Shown here: in pieces, positions 43,896-57,396 of the stretch
Position numbering within the stretch: the first letter of the stretch is position 1
Layout of the letters: each line of letters begins with the position of its first letter
Assembly: GCF_019884725.1 (NCBI RefSeq)
Contig: NZ_CP082322.1
Location: 1-64,000 of the forward strand
DNA length: 64,000 bases
Reading direction: 5' to 3'
Origin: Leucobacter tenebrionis
Lineage (GTDB): Bacteria > Actinomycetota > Actinomycetes > Actinomycetales > Microbacteriaceae
The notes under the pieces: generated by a model
What the model was told of the DNA's origin: nothing
The model's input: only the letters and a program-made list of their open reading frames with translations
Database searches by the model: none
Program-made: the position numbers and the translations under genes

Positions 43896-44587
43896 GCGTT
43901 GTGCGGAGAAGACCGGGTTGTCGGGGGTTGTCGGCCCGACGAGGTTATCCGTAACCGTTGAAGCGCTGCGACGCCTGCGGATTCCGCTGCTGCCCCGCCC
44001 TCCGCTGTAGTGGCCGGCCTTCGCACTGTGAAACCGTCTGTGTCCGCCGAGACGTCCTTTGGCCGTCAGCGGCGGGGGCGGTCTCGACGGCCGGAGGCAG
44101 AGTCGACGGAGCGCGGTCTGCCGCGCCGGCCCGTGCCGCTGCCCTGGGCTACCGCTGCACCGACTCCGTGAGGATGCGCCGCTCCTCGTGCGGCAGCTGG
44201 GGTTCGATGATTCCCGCGTGAGTGAAGCAGGTTGGTGGATCCTGCGATTCCTTCGCCGTGCAGCTTGACGAGAATGCGGGGTGCCGCTTCCGTCGGTGAG
44301 TGATTGGAGTTCCGGGCGTCTCGGGGTCGCGCCGCGACGGAGGAGTGGCGCGCGACGGGGCCCGGTCTCGGCGCAGAATGCTGCTCCCGTGCCGCGACAC
44401 GCCCGGGATGCGTGGCCGTGTTGCGGTGGAGGTGGGCTGAGCGTAATGTATTCCCTTGTCAGCGCGACGGAGCCGGGCCGCTAGGGTGGTCCGGTTTATT
44501 ATGTTGCGCGGCGGATGCCGATCATGGTGTCTGCGTGGACAGGTTGCTGTTCGGAAGGCCGTTGGGTTGGTACGGGTGGTGTCTGGT

Positions 44588-44610
44588 CTTTGAGAACTCA
44601 ATAGTGTGCA
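44588..44610 (+). promoter_or_regulatory. rrn leader antitermination element (boxA-like)
   Basis: The sequence TTTGAGAACTCAATAGTGTG (44590-44609) is the conserved actinobacterial rrn leader element associated with antitermination and processing. A diverged copy occurs in the 16S-23S spacer. Confidence 0.6.
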
Positions 44611-44615
44611 CTTGA

Positions 44616-44625
44616 TTGTTTTATG
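44616..44625 (+). promoter_or_regulatory. 5' half of the pre-16S processing stem
   Basis: TTGTTTTATG (44616-44625) is complementary to CATAAAACAA (46396-46405) in the spacer, so the two flank mature 16S in a stem for RNase III. Confidence 0.5.
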
Positions 44626-44783
44626 CCAATTATTTTGTTGCCGGCATTGATCACGGTTGTGGTTGGTGTTGGTGATGTTTTTTGGACAATGGATTGAATG
44701 TCAGTTGATGTTTGGTCTTTTTTGTCAGGTCAGACTCGTGAGCGCGGCGGCTTATTCCGTTGTCGTGTTCGCATTTGTTTTTT

Positions 44784-49945
<5,162 letters not shown>

Positions 49946-49991
49946 ACACCCCACCCCCCAGGGGGGTGAGCATGCAAATGTAACGATGATT

Positions 49992-50020
49992 CGCGTCCAC
50001 TTTGTGGTTCCCAACAGACG
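49992..50020 (+). promoter_or_regulatory. 3' half of pre-23S processing stem
   Basis: TCGCGTCCACTTTGTGGTTCCCAAC is complementary to the spacer element at 46628-46654 with a few mismatches, enclosing the 23S precursor. Confidence 0.6.
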
Positions 50021-50064
50021 GCCCACACCCCCACACACTCGGGGTGTGTCGACATGTTGACAGA

Positions 50065-50181
50065 GTTACGGCGGCCATAGCGTCAGGGAAACGCCCGGAC
50101 ACATTCCGAACCCGGAAGCTAAGACTGACAGCGCCAATGGTACTGCGAGGGGGACCTCGTGGGAGAGTAGGACACCGCCGG
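50065..50181 (+). rRNA. rrf: 5S ribosomal RNA
   Basis: 117 nt beginning GTTACGGCGGCCATAGCG and ending CACCGCCGGAC. It contains the conserved CGAACCCGGAAGCTAAG and the terminal helix. It lies about 120 bp after 23S and directly before the operon terminators. Confidence 0.96.
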
Positions 50182-50191
50182 ACACCCATTC

Positions 50192-50243
50192 AGGAAAGCC
50201 CTGATGCCCCCGCCACCGCCGGCGCGCGCATCAGGGCTTTCCT
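50192..50243 (+). terminator. First rrn terminator
   Basis: AGGAAAGCCCTGATGC (50192-50207) and its exact complement (50228-50243) form a 16-bp stem 10 nt after 5S. Confidence 0.85.
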
Positions 50244-50257
50244 CGTATCCGCTACAT

Positions 50258-50305
50258 AAAAGCCCCGAAGGCTCGGCTGGAGACGGCTCGGCCCTCGGGG
50301 CTTTT
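50258..50305. terminator. Second rrn terminator
   Basis: AAAAGCCCCGA (50258-50268) pairs with TCGGGGCTTTT (50295-50305). Its symmetry (A-run and T-run) lets it work in both directions, also for the convergent DUF7882 gene. Confidence 0.8.
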
Positions 50306-50378
50306 GCGTTATAAGCGGAAGCGGAAGCGGTGACGGAAGAATCTGACGCTGCCCGCAGGCGGGCGAAGACGCGGCGCC

Positions 50379-50693
50379 TCAGCGCGGGCAGCCCTCGGAA
50401 GCGGGTTCCGGCAGTATCACCAGGCCCTGAGACGAGTAGGAAGACCTGGTGAGCTGCTGCAGCCACTCCCGGGAGATCGGCACTCTCGTGTCGCTGGAGA
50501 AGCTGAAGACGAGAGGAACGGCGGGGGATATCCAGAGCGACGTCGTAACCGTCTGTCGATGGCGCTGAGCGGTCCAGGTGAGGAAGAACGACTCGTTCTT
50601 CCTCACTCTCGACGTGATCACGACACGCAGGTGCTCGAGCGTGCGATCGTCGAACTCGTATTCCTGTGTCCGGCCATAGATGAGTGTTCCCAC
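50379..50693 (-). CDS. DUF7882 family protein
   Basis: 104-aa protein starting GTG (MGTLIYG when translated) after GAAGGGGAC. It has the family opening GTLIYGRTQEYEFDDRTLEHLRVVI, the central RVRKNESFFLTW, SLWISPAVPLVFSF and REWLQQLTRSSYSSQGLVILPEP. The family is restricted to Actinobacteria, chiefly Microbacteriaceae, and sometimes carries the misleading name ATP-dependent DNA ligase; there is no ligase motif here. Function unknown. Divergent from a LuxR-type regulator with about 245 bp between. An upstream in-frame extension lacks an RBS and homology. Confidence 0.8.
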   Translation of the reverse strand: MGTLIYGRTQEYEFDDRTLEHLRVVITSRVRKNESFFLTWTAQRHRQTVTTSLWISPAVPLVFSFSSDTRVPISREWLQQLTRSSYSSQGLVILPEPASEGCPR

Positions 50694-50821
50694 GGTCCCC
50701 TTCGTGTCGAAGCCTGAGGCTGCTCCCGCGACGCTGCGCGTCGCCCGATCCTCGGCCTGCCGACCAGTGATGGAGCGGAAAGCCGCATGCTTCCCGCCCC
50801 AAACTGTAGCGGCAGCGGCCT

Positions 50822-50835
50822 CACCCCTGGGGGTG
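50822..50835. promoter_or_regulatory. Palindrome CACCCC-TG-GGGGTG
   Basis: Perfect 14-bp palindrome between the divergent DUF7882 and LuxR-type genes. It resembles the ACCACCC-N2-GGGTGGT sites at 25.7 kb. A second palindrome, ATTCCGCGGAAT (50863-50874), lies 28 bp further on. Confidence 0.5.
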
Positions 50836-50925
50836 TGGTTTGAACATCGCGACACCGCTAGAATTCCGCGGAATCACGCGGATTATTCGGATCGCGAGGA
50901 GGCGCCCGGCGGGTCAGCGGCCCCC

Positions 50926-50931
50926 TATACT
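50926..50931 (+). promoter_or_regulatory. -10 box of the LuxR-type regulator gene
   Basis: TATACT at 50926-50931 is 6 nt before the GTG at 50938, predicting a leaderless mRNA. Confidence 0.55.
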
Positions 50932-50937
50932 CATCGT

Positions 50938-51579
50938 GTGAGCAAGGAACCACTGCGGCTGCGTCTGCTGAATGATTACGAGGTGGTCGTCGCCGGTCTG
51001 GCGGCGATGCTGCGACCCTTCGAGAGCCGGGTGAAAGTGGTGGAGGAGGACGTCCGCGGCGTCTCGGACCGACGCGTCGATATCACCCTCTACGACACCT
51101 TCGGGCGGTCTCGCCCTCGGCAGGGCGAACTCGAGGAGCTGGCGGCCGATCCGCACGTGGGAACCCTCGTGATCTACGCCTGGGCCGGCACCGATCTCGC
51201 GGAGGAGGCGCCGTGGGCCGCCCAGGGCTTCGCCTACCTGGACAAGTCGCTTCCCGCGGCTGAGCTCGTCAGTGGCCTCGAGCGGATCGCGGGTCGGCGT
51301 GAGGCCGAGCGCAGGCCCGCAGACGCGGTGCCGCGGCTCGCCGAACCGCAGACCTCGTGGCCCGGCAAGCAGGAGGGCCTCAGCGTTCGCGAGGCTGAGG
51401 TGGTCGCCCTGATCGTGCAGGGGCACACGAATACGGAGATCGCCGCGTCGCTCTTCCTCAGCCCGAACTCGCTGAAGTCGTACATTCGCTCGGCCTACCG
51501 CAAGATGGGGGTGGAGCGGCGGGCGCAGGCCGTGAAGTGGGGGATGGAGCACGGTATGCGCCGGTCGACCGGCGCCTGA
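50938..51579 (+). CDS. LuxR-family response regulator, orphan
   Basis: 213-aa regulator with no kinase gene nearby. The receiver domain (about 5-120) starts LRLRLLNDYEVVVAGL, where the usual Asp-Asp pair is Asn-Asp. D53 sits in ITLYDTFGRS, and the lysine is in FAYLDKSLP. The HTH (about 148-208) has LSVREAEVVALIVQGHTNTEIAASLFLSPNSLKSYIRSAYRKMGV. The diverged acidic pocket makes normal phosphorylation uncertain. The start is the GTG at 50938, leaderless by promoter position; the longer open frame has no support. Probably controls itself and the DUF7882 gene via the palindromes between them. Confidence 0.85.
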   Translation: MSKEPLRLRLLNDYEVVVAGLAAMLRPFESRVKVVEEDVRGVSDRRVDITLYDTFGRSRPRQGELEELAADPHVGTLVIYAWAGTDLAEEAPWAAQGFAYLDKSLPAAELVSGLERIAGRREAERRPADAVPRLAEPQTSWPGKQEGLSVREAEVVALIVQGHTNTEIAASLFLSPNSLKSYIRSAYRKMGVERRAQAVKWGMEHGMRRSTGA

Positions 51580-51604
51580 GACCGTCTGAGGACCGATCCC
51601 GTCC

Positions 51605-52117
51605 TCACTCGAAGGCTTCTGCCCTCATACCCGTGATGTAGGCGGCCTGCGCGACGTGCTCGGCGGCGTCGACCGAGATGCTCACGAGTCGCGAGGCCCT
51701 GGTCACCGGTGGATCCCACTGGTCGTCGACGATCTCGTCGAGCGCGTCCGCATCGAGGGTTTCGATATACGCGATCTGCGCGTCGACGACGGCCGAGAGG
51801 TGTGCGAGCAGCAGATCCGGATCCTCGACTTCGATCGCTCTCGCTTGTTCCGGAGTGTGGCCGTACCCCATCTCGTGGGCGTCGATGCCGAGGTCGAAGC
51901 GCCGGTCGAAGCCCTGTGCGGTCCACAGCGGTTCCGTCCCGGCGAGAGCGGCGAGCTGCTCATCGATCTCTCTCGCCGCGTGCCACAGCAGCCAGGCGAT
52001 CGAGTTGTCGTGGTGGGGGTGGTCGTTCAGCAGGCCCGGTGTGAGCGCGATCCGCAGGGCCTCCGCGGCGTCTCTCGGGCGTCCGGCGAGGTCGATGAGT
52101 ATTCTCCGTGCATTCAT
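51605..52117 (-). CDS. DinB-like protein (DUF664/MDMPI-type four-helix bundle)
   Basis: 170-aa cytosolic protein with the DinB/mycothiol-dependent isomerase helix bundle. NDHPHHDNSIAWLLWHAAREIDEQLAAL supplies the first metal histidines and SISVDAAEHVAQAAYITGM the last. LWTAQGFDRRFDLGIDAHEMGYGHT is typical of the DUF664 subfamily. The enzymatic role is unknown; some members act as mycothiol- or bacillithiol-dependent transferases. Its start is 26 bp after the stop of the SDR gene on the same strand, so they may be one operon. Confidence 0.85.
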   Translation of the reverse strand: MNARRILIDLAGRPRDAAEALRIALTPGLLNDHPHHDNSIAWLLWHAAREIDEQLAALAGTEPLWTAQGFDRRFDLGIDAHEMGYGHTPEQARAIEVEDPDLLLAHLSAVVDAQIAYIETLDADALDEIVDDQWDPPVTRASRLVSISVDAAEHVAQAAYITGMRAEAFE

Positions 52118-52142
52118 ATCGCTGTTCCGTCGGAGACGCTGC

Positions 52143-52943
52143 TCAGAGCGTGGCGACGGATCCTCCGTCCACTCGATAGTTCGAACCGGTTACGAAAGAG
52201 GCCCGGTCGGAGCACAGGAATGCGATCACGGCGGCCACCTCCTCCGGAGTGCCTCTCCGCTTCAGCTCGAGGAAGGGGCGCTCTTCGTCGAGGAAGGACC
52301 GGATGGCCTCCTCGCGTGTCGAGCCGAGTTGCTCGGCCCGACGATCCATCATCGCATCCGTCATCGGGGTGCGGATGAACGCGGGCGAGACCGTATTCAC
52401 GAGCAGGCCTTCTCGGGCGTAGCTGCGGGAGAGCCCTTTCGCGAGCGCGAGCACTCCGGCCTTCGCCGCGCAGTACGGGAGCTCGTCGTCGTAGGGTTGC
52501 ACGGCGTCCTCCGACGCGATGAAGACGATGCGTCCCCGCCCGCTGGCCCGCAGTTCGTCGAGGAAGGCCCTCGCGACGCGCACGGGGGCGAGCAGGTCGA
52601 TGTCGAGGGTGGAGATCCAGCCGTCGTCGCCGATCTCGTGGAACTTGCCCTGGGCGCCGGTGATGCCCGCGCAGTGCACGAGCGTGTCGATGGGGCCTGC
52701 GGAGGCGGCGGCACTGCGGTGGAGCTCTGCGATGGCCTCCGGATCGGTGAGGTCCGCCGCAAAGGCGTGCAGCCGGCCTGCGGGGGCGTCGAGCTTCGAC
52801 GCGGCCTCGTCGAGTTTCTCGGGGTCGCGATCGCTGAGCACGACCGTCGCTCCCTCTCTCAGGAGCTCGGCGGCCGTGCTCCATCCGATGCCCGAGTCTC
52901 CGCCGGTGACGAGGGCGGTGCGCCCCGCGATGCCGAGATCCAT
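52143..52943 (-). CDS. Short-chain dehydrogenase/reductase
   Basis: 266-aa Rossmann-fold oxidoreductase using NAD(P)H. The cofactor motif is TGGDSGIG (residues 14-21), followed by VLSDRDP, HCAGITG (NNAG equivalent), the catalytic Ser in VFIASEDAV, YCAAK as YxxxK, and the C-terminal YRVDGGSVATL. The length is classical. The substrate is unknown. Starts at the ATG of MDLGIAGRTALVTGG. It lies between the flavin reductase and DinB genes on the same strand. Confidence 0.9.
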   Translation of the reverse strand: MDLGIAGRTALVTGGDSGIGWSTAAELLREGATVVLSDRDPEKLDEAASKLDAPAGRLHAFAADLTDPEAIAELHRSAAASAGPIDTLVHCAGITGAQGKFHEIGDDGWISTLDIDLLAPVRVARAFLDELRASGRGRIVFIASEDAVQPYDDELPYCAAKAGVLALAKGLSRSYAREGLLVNTVSPAFIRTPMTDAMMDRRAEQLGSTREEAIRSFLDEERPFLELKRRGTPEEVAAVIAFLCSDRASFVTGSNYRVDGGSVATL

Positions 52944-53007
52944 GTTGCTCCTTCCGCTGCGGTGTTCCGTCGAGTGCTGATGCCGGGACCGAGGATCGAG
53001 GCCCGGG

Positions 53008-54222
53008 TCAGCCTCCGGTCTCGCCGTCCTCCGTCGGGATGCGCCGTCGAAGGGCCTCGGGATCCGTTCCGTCGGCGTGCTCGATGGCCTCGCGCGCGGC
53101 ATCGCGGCTCCCCTGCACGTTCCAGAGGAGCACTCCCGCGACGCGGTCGCCGTCGAGGTAGTACACGACTCCGCGGTCGCCGTCCCAGCGCTCGACGGTT
53201 TCGAGGGAGGAGTCGAGCGAGCCCACCGCCTCGTAGCGGTTGCCGAAGACCACCGAGTAGAAGTACGGGGTGTGATCGTAGGGTTCGTCTGCGCCGGCGA
53301 GATTGCGGCCGGCCTGGTGCCCCATCTCGACGGCGTTGTCGACGTGCTCGATGCGGCGGCGCCCCAGAATGGCGTCGGGGTAGGAGGCGATATCGCCCGC
53401 GGCGAAGATCCGAGGATCGCTCGTGCGCAGCCGATCGTCGACGAGCACCCCGTCGCCGGTGTCGAGTCCGGCTCGTTCCGCCAGTTCGATGTTCGGGGTC
53501 ACTCCGACGCCGACGACGGCGGCATCGCACTCCACGACCGCTCCGGTGGAGAGGAAGAGGCGGATCGGGCCGGGTGAGTCGACCTCCGCGGCCTCGACCC
53601 TGGCGCTCGGCACCAGGGTCACGCCAGCCCGCTCGTACAGCCCCTGAAAGCGCTCCGCCAGGTCGGCAGGGAACTTCGCGCCGCCGAGCACCTCGTCGGG
53701 GAAGACCAGGGTGACCTCGGTATCGTTCTGCGCGAGGGCGGCCGCCAGCTCGGTGCCGATGAAGCTGCCGCCGATCACGGCCACCCGCCGCTGATCGCCG
53801 GAGAGCTCGCGCAGGCGTCGGTAGTCCTCGACCGAGCGAAAGTAGACGATCCGCTCGTCTTCGGGGAGCTCGAGCCTGTTGGGTGTGCCCCCGGTCGCGA
53901 GCAGCAGCTGCTCATAGCGGATCGTGAGGCCGTGCTCGGTGCGAACGGTGCGCTCGGAGCGATCGATGTCGACCGCCCGCTCTCCGGCGTGCCTGGTCGC
54001 CCCCGTATCCGCTTCGGTGTCGAGCCATGCGTCGTCGAACGCGAACGACGCGTCGGTCCACAGCTTCTTCGAGAGGGCGGGGCGGGCGACGGGCGGGGTC
54101 TCCTCCTCCGCGACGATGCCGATCGTCCCCTCGGGATCGAGCTCGCGAATGCCGCGGGCGGCGCTGTCCGAGACCATACCGCCGCCGATGATCAGATATC
54201 GGTACTCGCTGTAATCAGACAT
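53008..54222 (-). CDS. FAD-dependent pyridine-nucleotide oxidoreductase (AIF/ferredoxin reductase type)
   Basis: 404-aa flavoprotein. The FAD site is YLIIGGGMVSDSAARGI (about 9-25), LLLATGG follows, and the NAD(P)H site is RVAVIGGSFIGTELAAAL. FAAGDIASYPDAILG is the second FAD motif. The C-terminal region (about 320-395) with YFYSVVFGNRYEAVG is the AIF-like or reductase C domain. No redox cysteines of the disulfide-reductase kind are present. Likely reduces a ferredoxin or rubredoxin partner, none of which is encoded here. It starts the three-gene minus-strand group with SDR and DinB genes. Confidence 0.88.
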   Translation of the reverse strand: MSDYSEYRYLIIGGGMVSDSAARGIRELDPEGTIGIVAEEETPPVARPALSKKLWTDASFAFDDAWLDTEADTGATRHAGERAVDIDRSERTVRTEHGLTIRYEQLLLATGGTPNRLELPEDERIVYFRSVEDYRRLRELSGDQRRVAVIGGSFIGTELAAALAQNDTEVTLVFPDEVLGGAKFPADLAERFQGLYERAGVTLVPSARVEAAEVDSPGPIRLFLSTGAVVECDAAVVGVGVTPNIELAERAGLDTGDGVLVDDRLRTSDPRIFAAGDIASYPDAILGRRRIEHVDNAVEMGHQAGRNLAGADEPYDHTPYFYSVVFGNRYEAVGSLDSSLETVERWDGDRGVVYYLDGDRVAGVLLWNVQGSRDAAREAIEHADGTDPEALRRRIPTEDGETGG

Positions 54223-54339
54223 GACCTCACGGTAACGAGGTCGGCCGTGCCCGCGGCAGGGCCTTGCCAATGTACGAGTTCAGGTGCTACCCGGCGGTCG
54301 CAGGTATGGCTCCCGGGGACACGAGGCGGATCCCGATTC

Positions 54340-55749
54340 TCACTCAGATACCGCGCCGCCCGATCCCGAGCTGCGATCCCGCATGCCGAGCCCCGCCAGG
54401 TAGGAGCCCAGCGCGACCCCCGTGCCGATGCCGAGGCAGATCGCAGCCGCATGGGCGAAGTGGCCGAGACCGGTGCCGCCTCCCATCTCCTGCAGGATGC
54501 CGAAGAAGACCGGGATGCCGGGCAGCAGCGCGCCCGTGATGCCCATGAGCGCCAGCACCTGCTGGGGGTAGCCGGTGCGGGCCGCGATGAACGTGCTCAC
54601 CACGCCGAGCACGAGCGCGGCGAAGGAACTCGCCCAGAGCACGGGCACCCCGAAGACGAGCAGCAGGGCCTGGCTCACGGCGCCCGTCACGAGGCCGAGC
54701 CCCGCGGCCGGCATCACGAGGGGCGCGCGGCCCCCGTTGGCGAAAGCGTTCGCGATCGCCCCCAGCGCGGAGAAGACGAGCACCAGGTACCAGGGCAGGC
54801 TGGGCAGCGAGTCGAGCCTGGGGTGCTCCATCCCGAGGGCTTCGCCGAGCGTGAAGGTGAAGGCGCCGCCGATGAAGATGCCGAGTGCCGCCATGCCGAC
54901 GCTCGCGACGCGGGAGAGCGCCGAGATGTAGTCGGCCTCGACGGCATCGGTCACGGCCCCGATCACCTGGGGCAGGGGCAGCAGGAGCAGCCAGTTCACC
55001 GCGATCGCGACGGCGGCGCCCACGGGGTCGACGAAATCGAGCTGCACGAGCAGCGTCGCGAACGCACCCGCGGCCGAGCTCTGCACCGCGATCGTGAGCA
55101 CCTTCGGCGGGCGCAGGCCGCCGAGTGTGAAACCGACGCCCGACGAGAGGATCTGCAGCGCCGCGGCCGCGACCCATGCCCGCCAGCTCACCCCGACCTG
55201 CATGCTGATGAAGAACGCGAGCATGGTCATGCCGAGCGCGACGGCCCATCCCGGGGCTGCGGTGTCGCGCAGGCGCCGGAGCTCTGCTCGAGCCTCAGCG
55301 AGGACGGGCTCGGATGCGCTGCCGGCAGCTGTGCGCCCGCAGTCGGCCTCGGGATCGCCGCCGCCCTCGGGCTCGCCGCCGTCCCGTGTGCGTCCGCCGC
55401 CGACCTCGGTGCGCGCGCCGCCGCCCTCCGCGCGCTCCGCGACCTCGACGAGCGCCTTCGAGCGGGTGCAGTCGATGAGGTCGAGGGCCCGTGCGGTTCC
55501 GGTCACCGACACCGTGGTGCCGTCGTCGAGTGCCTTCTCGATGCTCAGCATCCGGCCGAAGGCGCTGAAGTCCGCCTCTCCGAGTCCGAGTGCGCGGGCG
55601 TGCCGGGCGAGCTCCCGCGTCGTCTGCGCGCTGGTCAATCCCGACTCGAGCAGACCGTATCCGAGCTCGGAGAGCAGCTCCAACCGAGCCCGCACCTCGC
55701 TGGCGCTGAGGGGCCGCGAATCAGCGGCGGGGGCGTCCCTGTGAGGCAT
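54340..55749 (-). CDS. ThrE-family threonine/serine exporter
   Basis: 469-aa membrane protein. The N-terminal soluble domain (about 20-165) carries the DUF1212-type hydrolase-like fold of ThrE (LLSELGYGLLESGLTSAQTTRELARHARALG). It is interrupted by an Glu/Gly-rich loop (about 105-140). About ten membrane helices follow (VALGMTMLAFFISMQVGVSW, AVAIAVNWLLLLPLPQVIGAV, VLALMGITGALLPGIPVFFGIL). The C-terminal half corresponds to ThrE_2. In Corynebacterium this family exports threonine and serine. It is monocistronic. Confidence 0.87.
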   Translation of the reverse strand: MPHRDAPAADSRPLSASEVRARLELLSELGYGLLESGLTSAQTTRELARHARALGLGEADFSAFGRMLSIEKALDDGTTVSVTGTARALDLIDCTRSKALVEVAERAEGGGARTEVGGGRTRDGGEPEGGGDPEADCGRTAAGSASEPVLAEARAELRRLRDTAAPGWAVALGMTMLAFFISMQVGVSWRAWVAAAALQILSSGVGFTLGGLRPPKVLTIAVQSSAAGAFATLLVQLDFVDPVGAAVAIAVNWLLLLPLPQVIGAVTDAVEADYISALSRVASVGMAALGIFIGGAFTFTLGEALGMEHPRLDSLPSLPWYLVLVFSALGAIANAFANGGRAPLVMPAAGLGLVTGAVSQALLLVFGVPVLWASSFAALVLGVVSTFIAARTGYPQQVLALMGITGALLPGIPVFFGILQEMGGGTGLGHFAHAAAICLGIGTGVALGSYLAGLGMRDRSSGSGGAVSE

Positions 55750-55777
55750 GCCTCGATTGTAGGGGTCGCGAGCGCCC

Positions 55778-56647
55778 CTACTGTGCGGCGGTCCGCGCTC
55801 GCCGTCGCGCGAGCAGCCGGGTCGCGATGAGTCCCTGCCTGGGCCCGAAGAGATAGGCGAGCGCGAAGGCCGCGCCCTGGGCGAGCACGATCATGGGCCC
55901 CGAAGCGGTGTCGAGATAGTAGCTCGCGTAGAGACCGATGAACGCGCAGGCCGCGGCGACGGTCGGGGCGAGCAGCAGCATCCGGGCGAAGCGGTCGGTC
56001 AGCAGGTAGGCGGTCGCCCCGGGGATGATGAGCATCGCGACGACGAGGATCACGCCCACCGCCTGCAGGGCGACGACCGAGGTCATGGCGAGCAGGCCGA
56101 GCAGGATCGCGCCGAGCACCCTCGGGCGGAGGCCGATCGCGTGCGCGTGGGTGGGATCGAACGCGAAGAGGGTGAAGTCGCGGCGCTTGATCACCAGCAC
56201 CGCGAGCACGAGTGCGCCCAGCGCCGCGATCTGCAGCAGGTCGGCCTGGGATACCCCGAGGAGATTTCCGAAGATGATGTGCGTGAGGTCGGTCTGCGAG
56301 GGCACCACCGAGATGATCACGAGGCCGAGTGCGAACAGCGTCGTGAAGACGATCCCGATCGCCGCGTCCTCCTTCACCCGGCTCGTGTCGCGCACCGCTC
56401 CGATGAGTGCGACGGCGAGCATCCCGAACACCACGGCGCCGAGGGCGAAGGGGGCGCCGACGAGGTAGGCGAGCGCGACCCCCGGCAGCACGGCGTGCGA
56501 CACGGCGTCGCCCATCAGGGACCAGCCGATGAGCACCAGCCAGCAGGAGAGCACGGCGCACACCACGGAGGCGATGAGCGCGGTGAGGAGCGCGCGGGCC
56601 ATGAAGTCGTAGCCGAGCGGCTCGAGGAGGAGGTCGAGGGGGTTCAT
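55778..56647 (-). CDS. Metal ABC transporter permease (ZnuB/MntB type)
   Basis: 289-aa membrane protein of the ABC-3 family with eight to nine helices. It has LLEPLGYDFMARALLTALIAS at the start, LMGDAVSHAVLPGVALAYLVGAPF, GVSQADLLQIAALGAL, FDPTHAHAIGL and AVGVILVVAMLIIPGATAYLL. Together with the overlapping ATPase and the lipoprotein it forms a full importer for manganese or zinc. The start ATG overlaps the ATPase stop by 4 bp. Confidence 0.93.
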   Translation of the reverse strand: MNPLDLLLEPLGYDFMARALLTALIASVVCAVLSCWLVLIGWSLMGDAVSHAVLPGVALAYLVGAPFALGAVVFGMLAVALIGAVRDTSRVKEDAAIGIVFTTLFALGLVIISVVPSQTDLTHIIFGNLLGVSQADLLQIAALGALVLAVLVIKRRDFTLFAFDPTHAHAIGLRPRVLGAILLGLLAMTSVVALQAVGVILVVAMLIIPGATAYLLTDRFARMLLLAPTVAAACAFIGLYASYYLDTASGPMIVLAQGAAFALAYLFGPRQGLIATRLLARRRARTAAQ

Positions 56648-57396
56648 GCGCGATCCTCCCCGCCCATCACGTCGAGTCCGAACGCGAGTGCGAGCGATTC
56701 GGGCCGCAGTACCTCGCGCGGAGCGCCGTGCATGAGCACGCGGCGCATCAGCAGGATCGCCTCGTCGGCGAGCGTCGGCAGCGCGTGCAGATCGTGGGTG
56801 GAGACGAGGATCGTGCGTCCGTCGGCGGCGAGCTCGCGCAGCAGGCGGGTGATCGTCGCCTCGGAGCGCTTGTCGACGCCCGCGAACGGCTCGTCGAGCA
56901 GCAGTGTTGTGGCCCCCTGCGCGATCCCGCGGGCGACGAAGGCGCGCTTGCGCTGGCCCCCCGAGAGTCGCCCGATCTGTCGGTCGGCGTAGTCGGTGAG
57001 CTCGACGCGCTCGAGTGCGTGATCGACCGCTCGCCGGTCGTCGCGGCGGGGACGGCGCGTGATCCCGAGGCGGCCGTAGCGCCCCATCATGACGACGTCG
57101 CGCACGGAGACGGGGAAGGCCCAGTCGACGTCTTCGCTCTGCGGCACGTAGCCCACGCGGCCGGCACGGAGCGCACGTGCGGGCGGATCGCCGTCGATGA
57201 GCACCGACCCCGAGTCAGGGCGGATCATGCCCATGATCGTTTTGAACAGCGTCGACTTGCCCGAGCCGTTCATGCCGATGAGGCCGCAGACTCGACCGGA
57301 GGCGAGGGAGAAGTCGACGCCGTCGAGGGCGGTCACCTCGCCGTAGCGCACGGTGAGCCCGGAGACGCTGAGTGCGGGAGCGGTCGTGCCGGTCAT
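56644..57396 (-). CDS. Metal ABC transporter ATP-binding protein
   Basis: 250-aa ATPase of the Mn/Zn importer. Walker A is GMNGSGKST, the Q-loop is YVPQSEDVDWAFPVSVRDVVMMGRYG (the DWxFPV text is typical of the manganese/zinc family), the signature is LSGGQRKRAFVARGIAQG, Walker B is LLLDEPFAGVD and the switch is STHDLHAL. It overlaps the binding-protein gene and the permease gene by 4 bp each, giving one tightly coupled operon. Confidence 0.94.
   Translation of the reverse strand: MTGTTAPALSVSGLTVRYGEVTALDGVDFSLASGRVCGLIGMNGSGKSTLFKTIMGMIRPDSGSVLIDGDPPARALRAGRVGYVPQSEDVDWAFPVSVRDVVMMGRYGRLGITRRPRRDDRRAVDHALERVELTDYADRQIGRLSGGQRKRAFVARGIAQGATTLLLDEPFAGVDKRSEATITRLLRELAADGRTILVSTHDLHALPTLADEAILLMRRVLMHGAPREVLRPESLALAFGLDVMGGEDRA

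Larger units (their letters stand above)
43896..44783 (+). other. rRNA operon promoter and leader region
   Basis: 888 bp with no credible gene; short open frames here lack RBS and family motifs. It turns AT-richer from about 44600. Promoter candidates include TTGTCA (44456-44461) with TAGGGT (44482-44487), whose 20-bp spacing is long. The leader holds a boxA-like antitermination element and the 5' half of the 16S processing stem. Confidence 0.6.

Noticed and set aside
43958-44601. Short open frames before the rRNA operon
   Set aside because: Ser/Arg/Cys-rich text without RBS or conserved motif in a region that should be promoter DNA.
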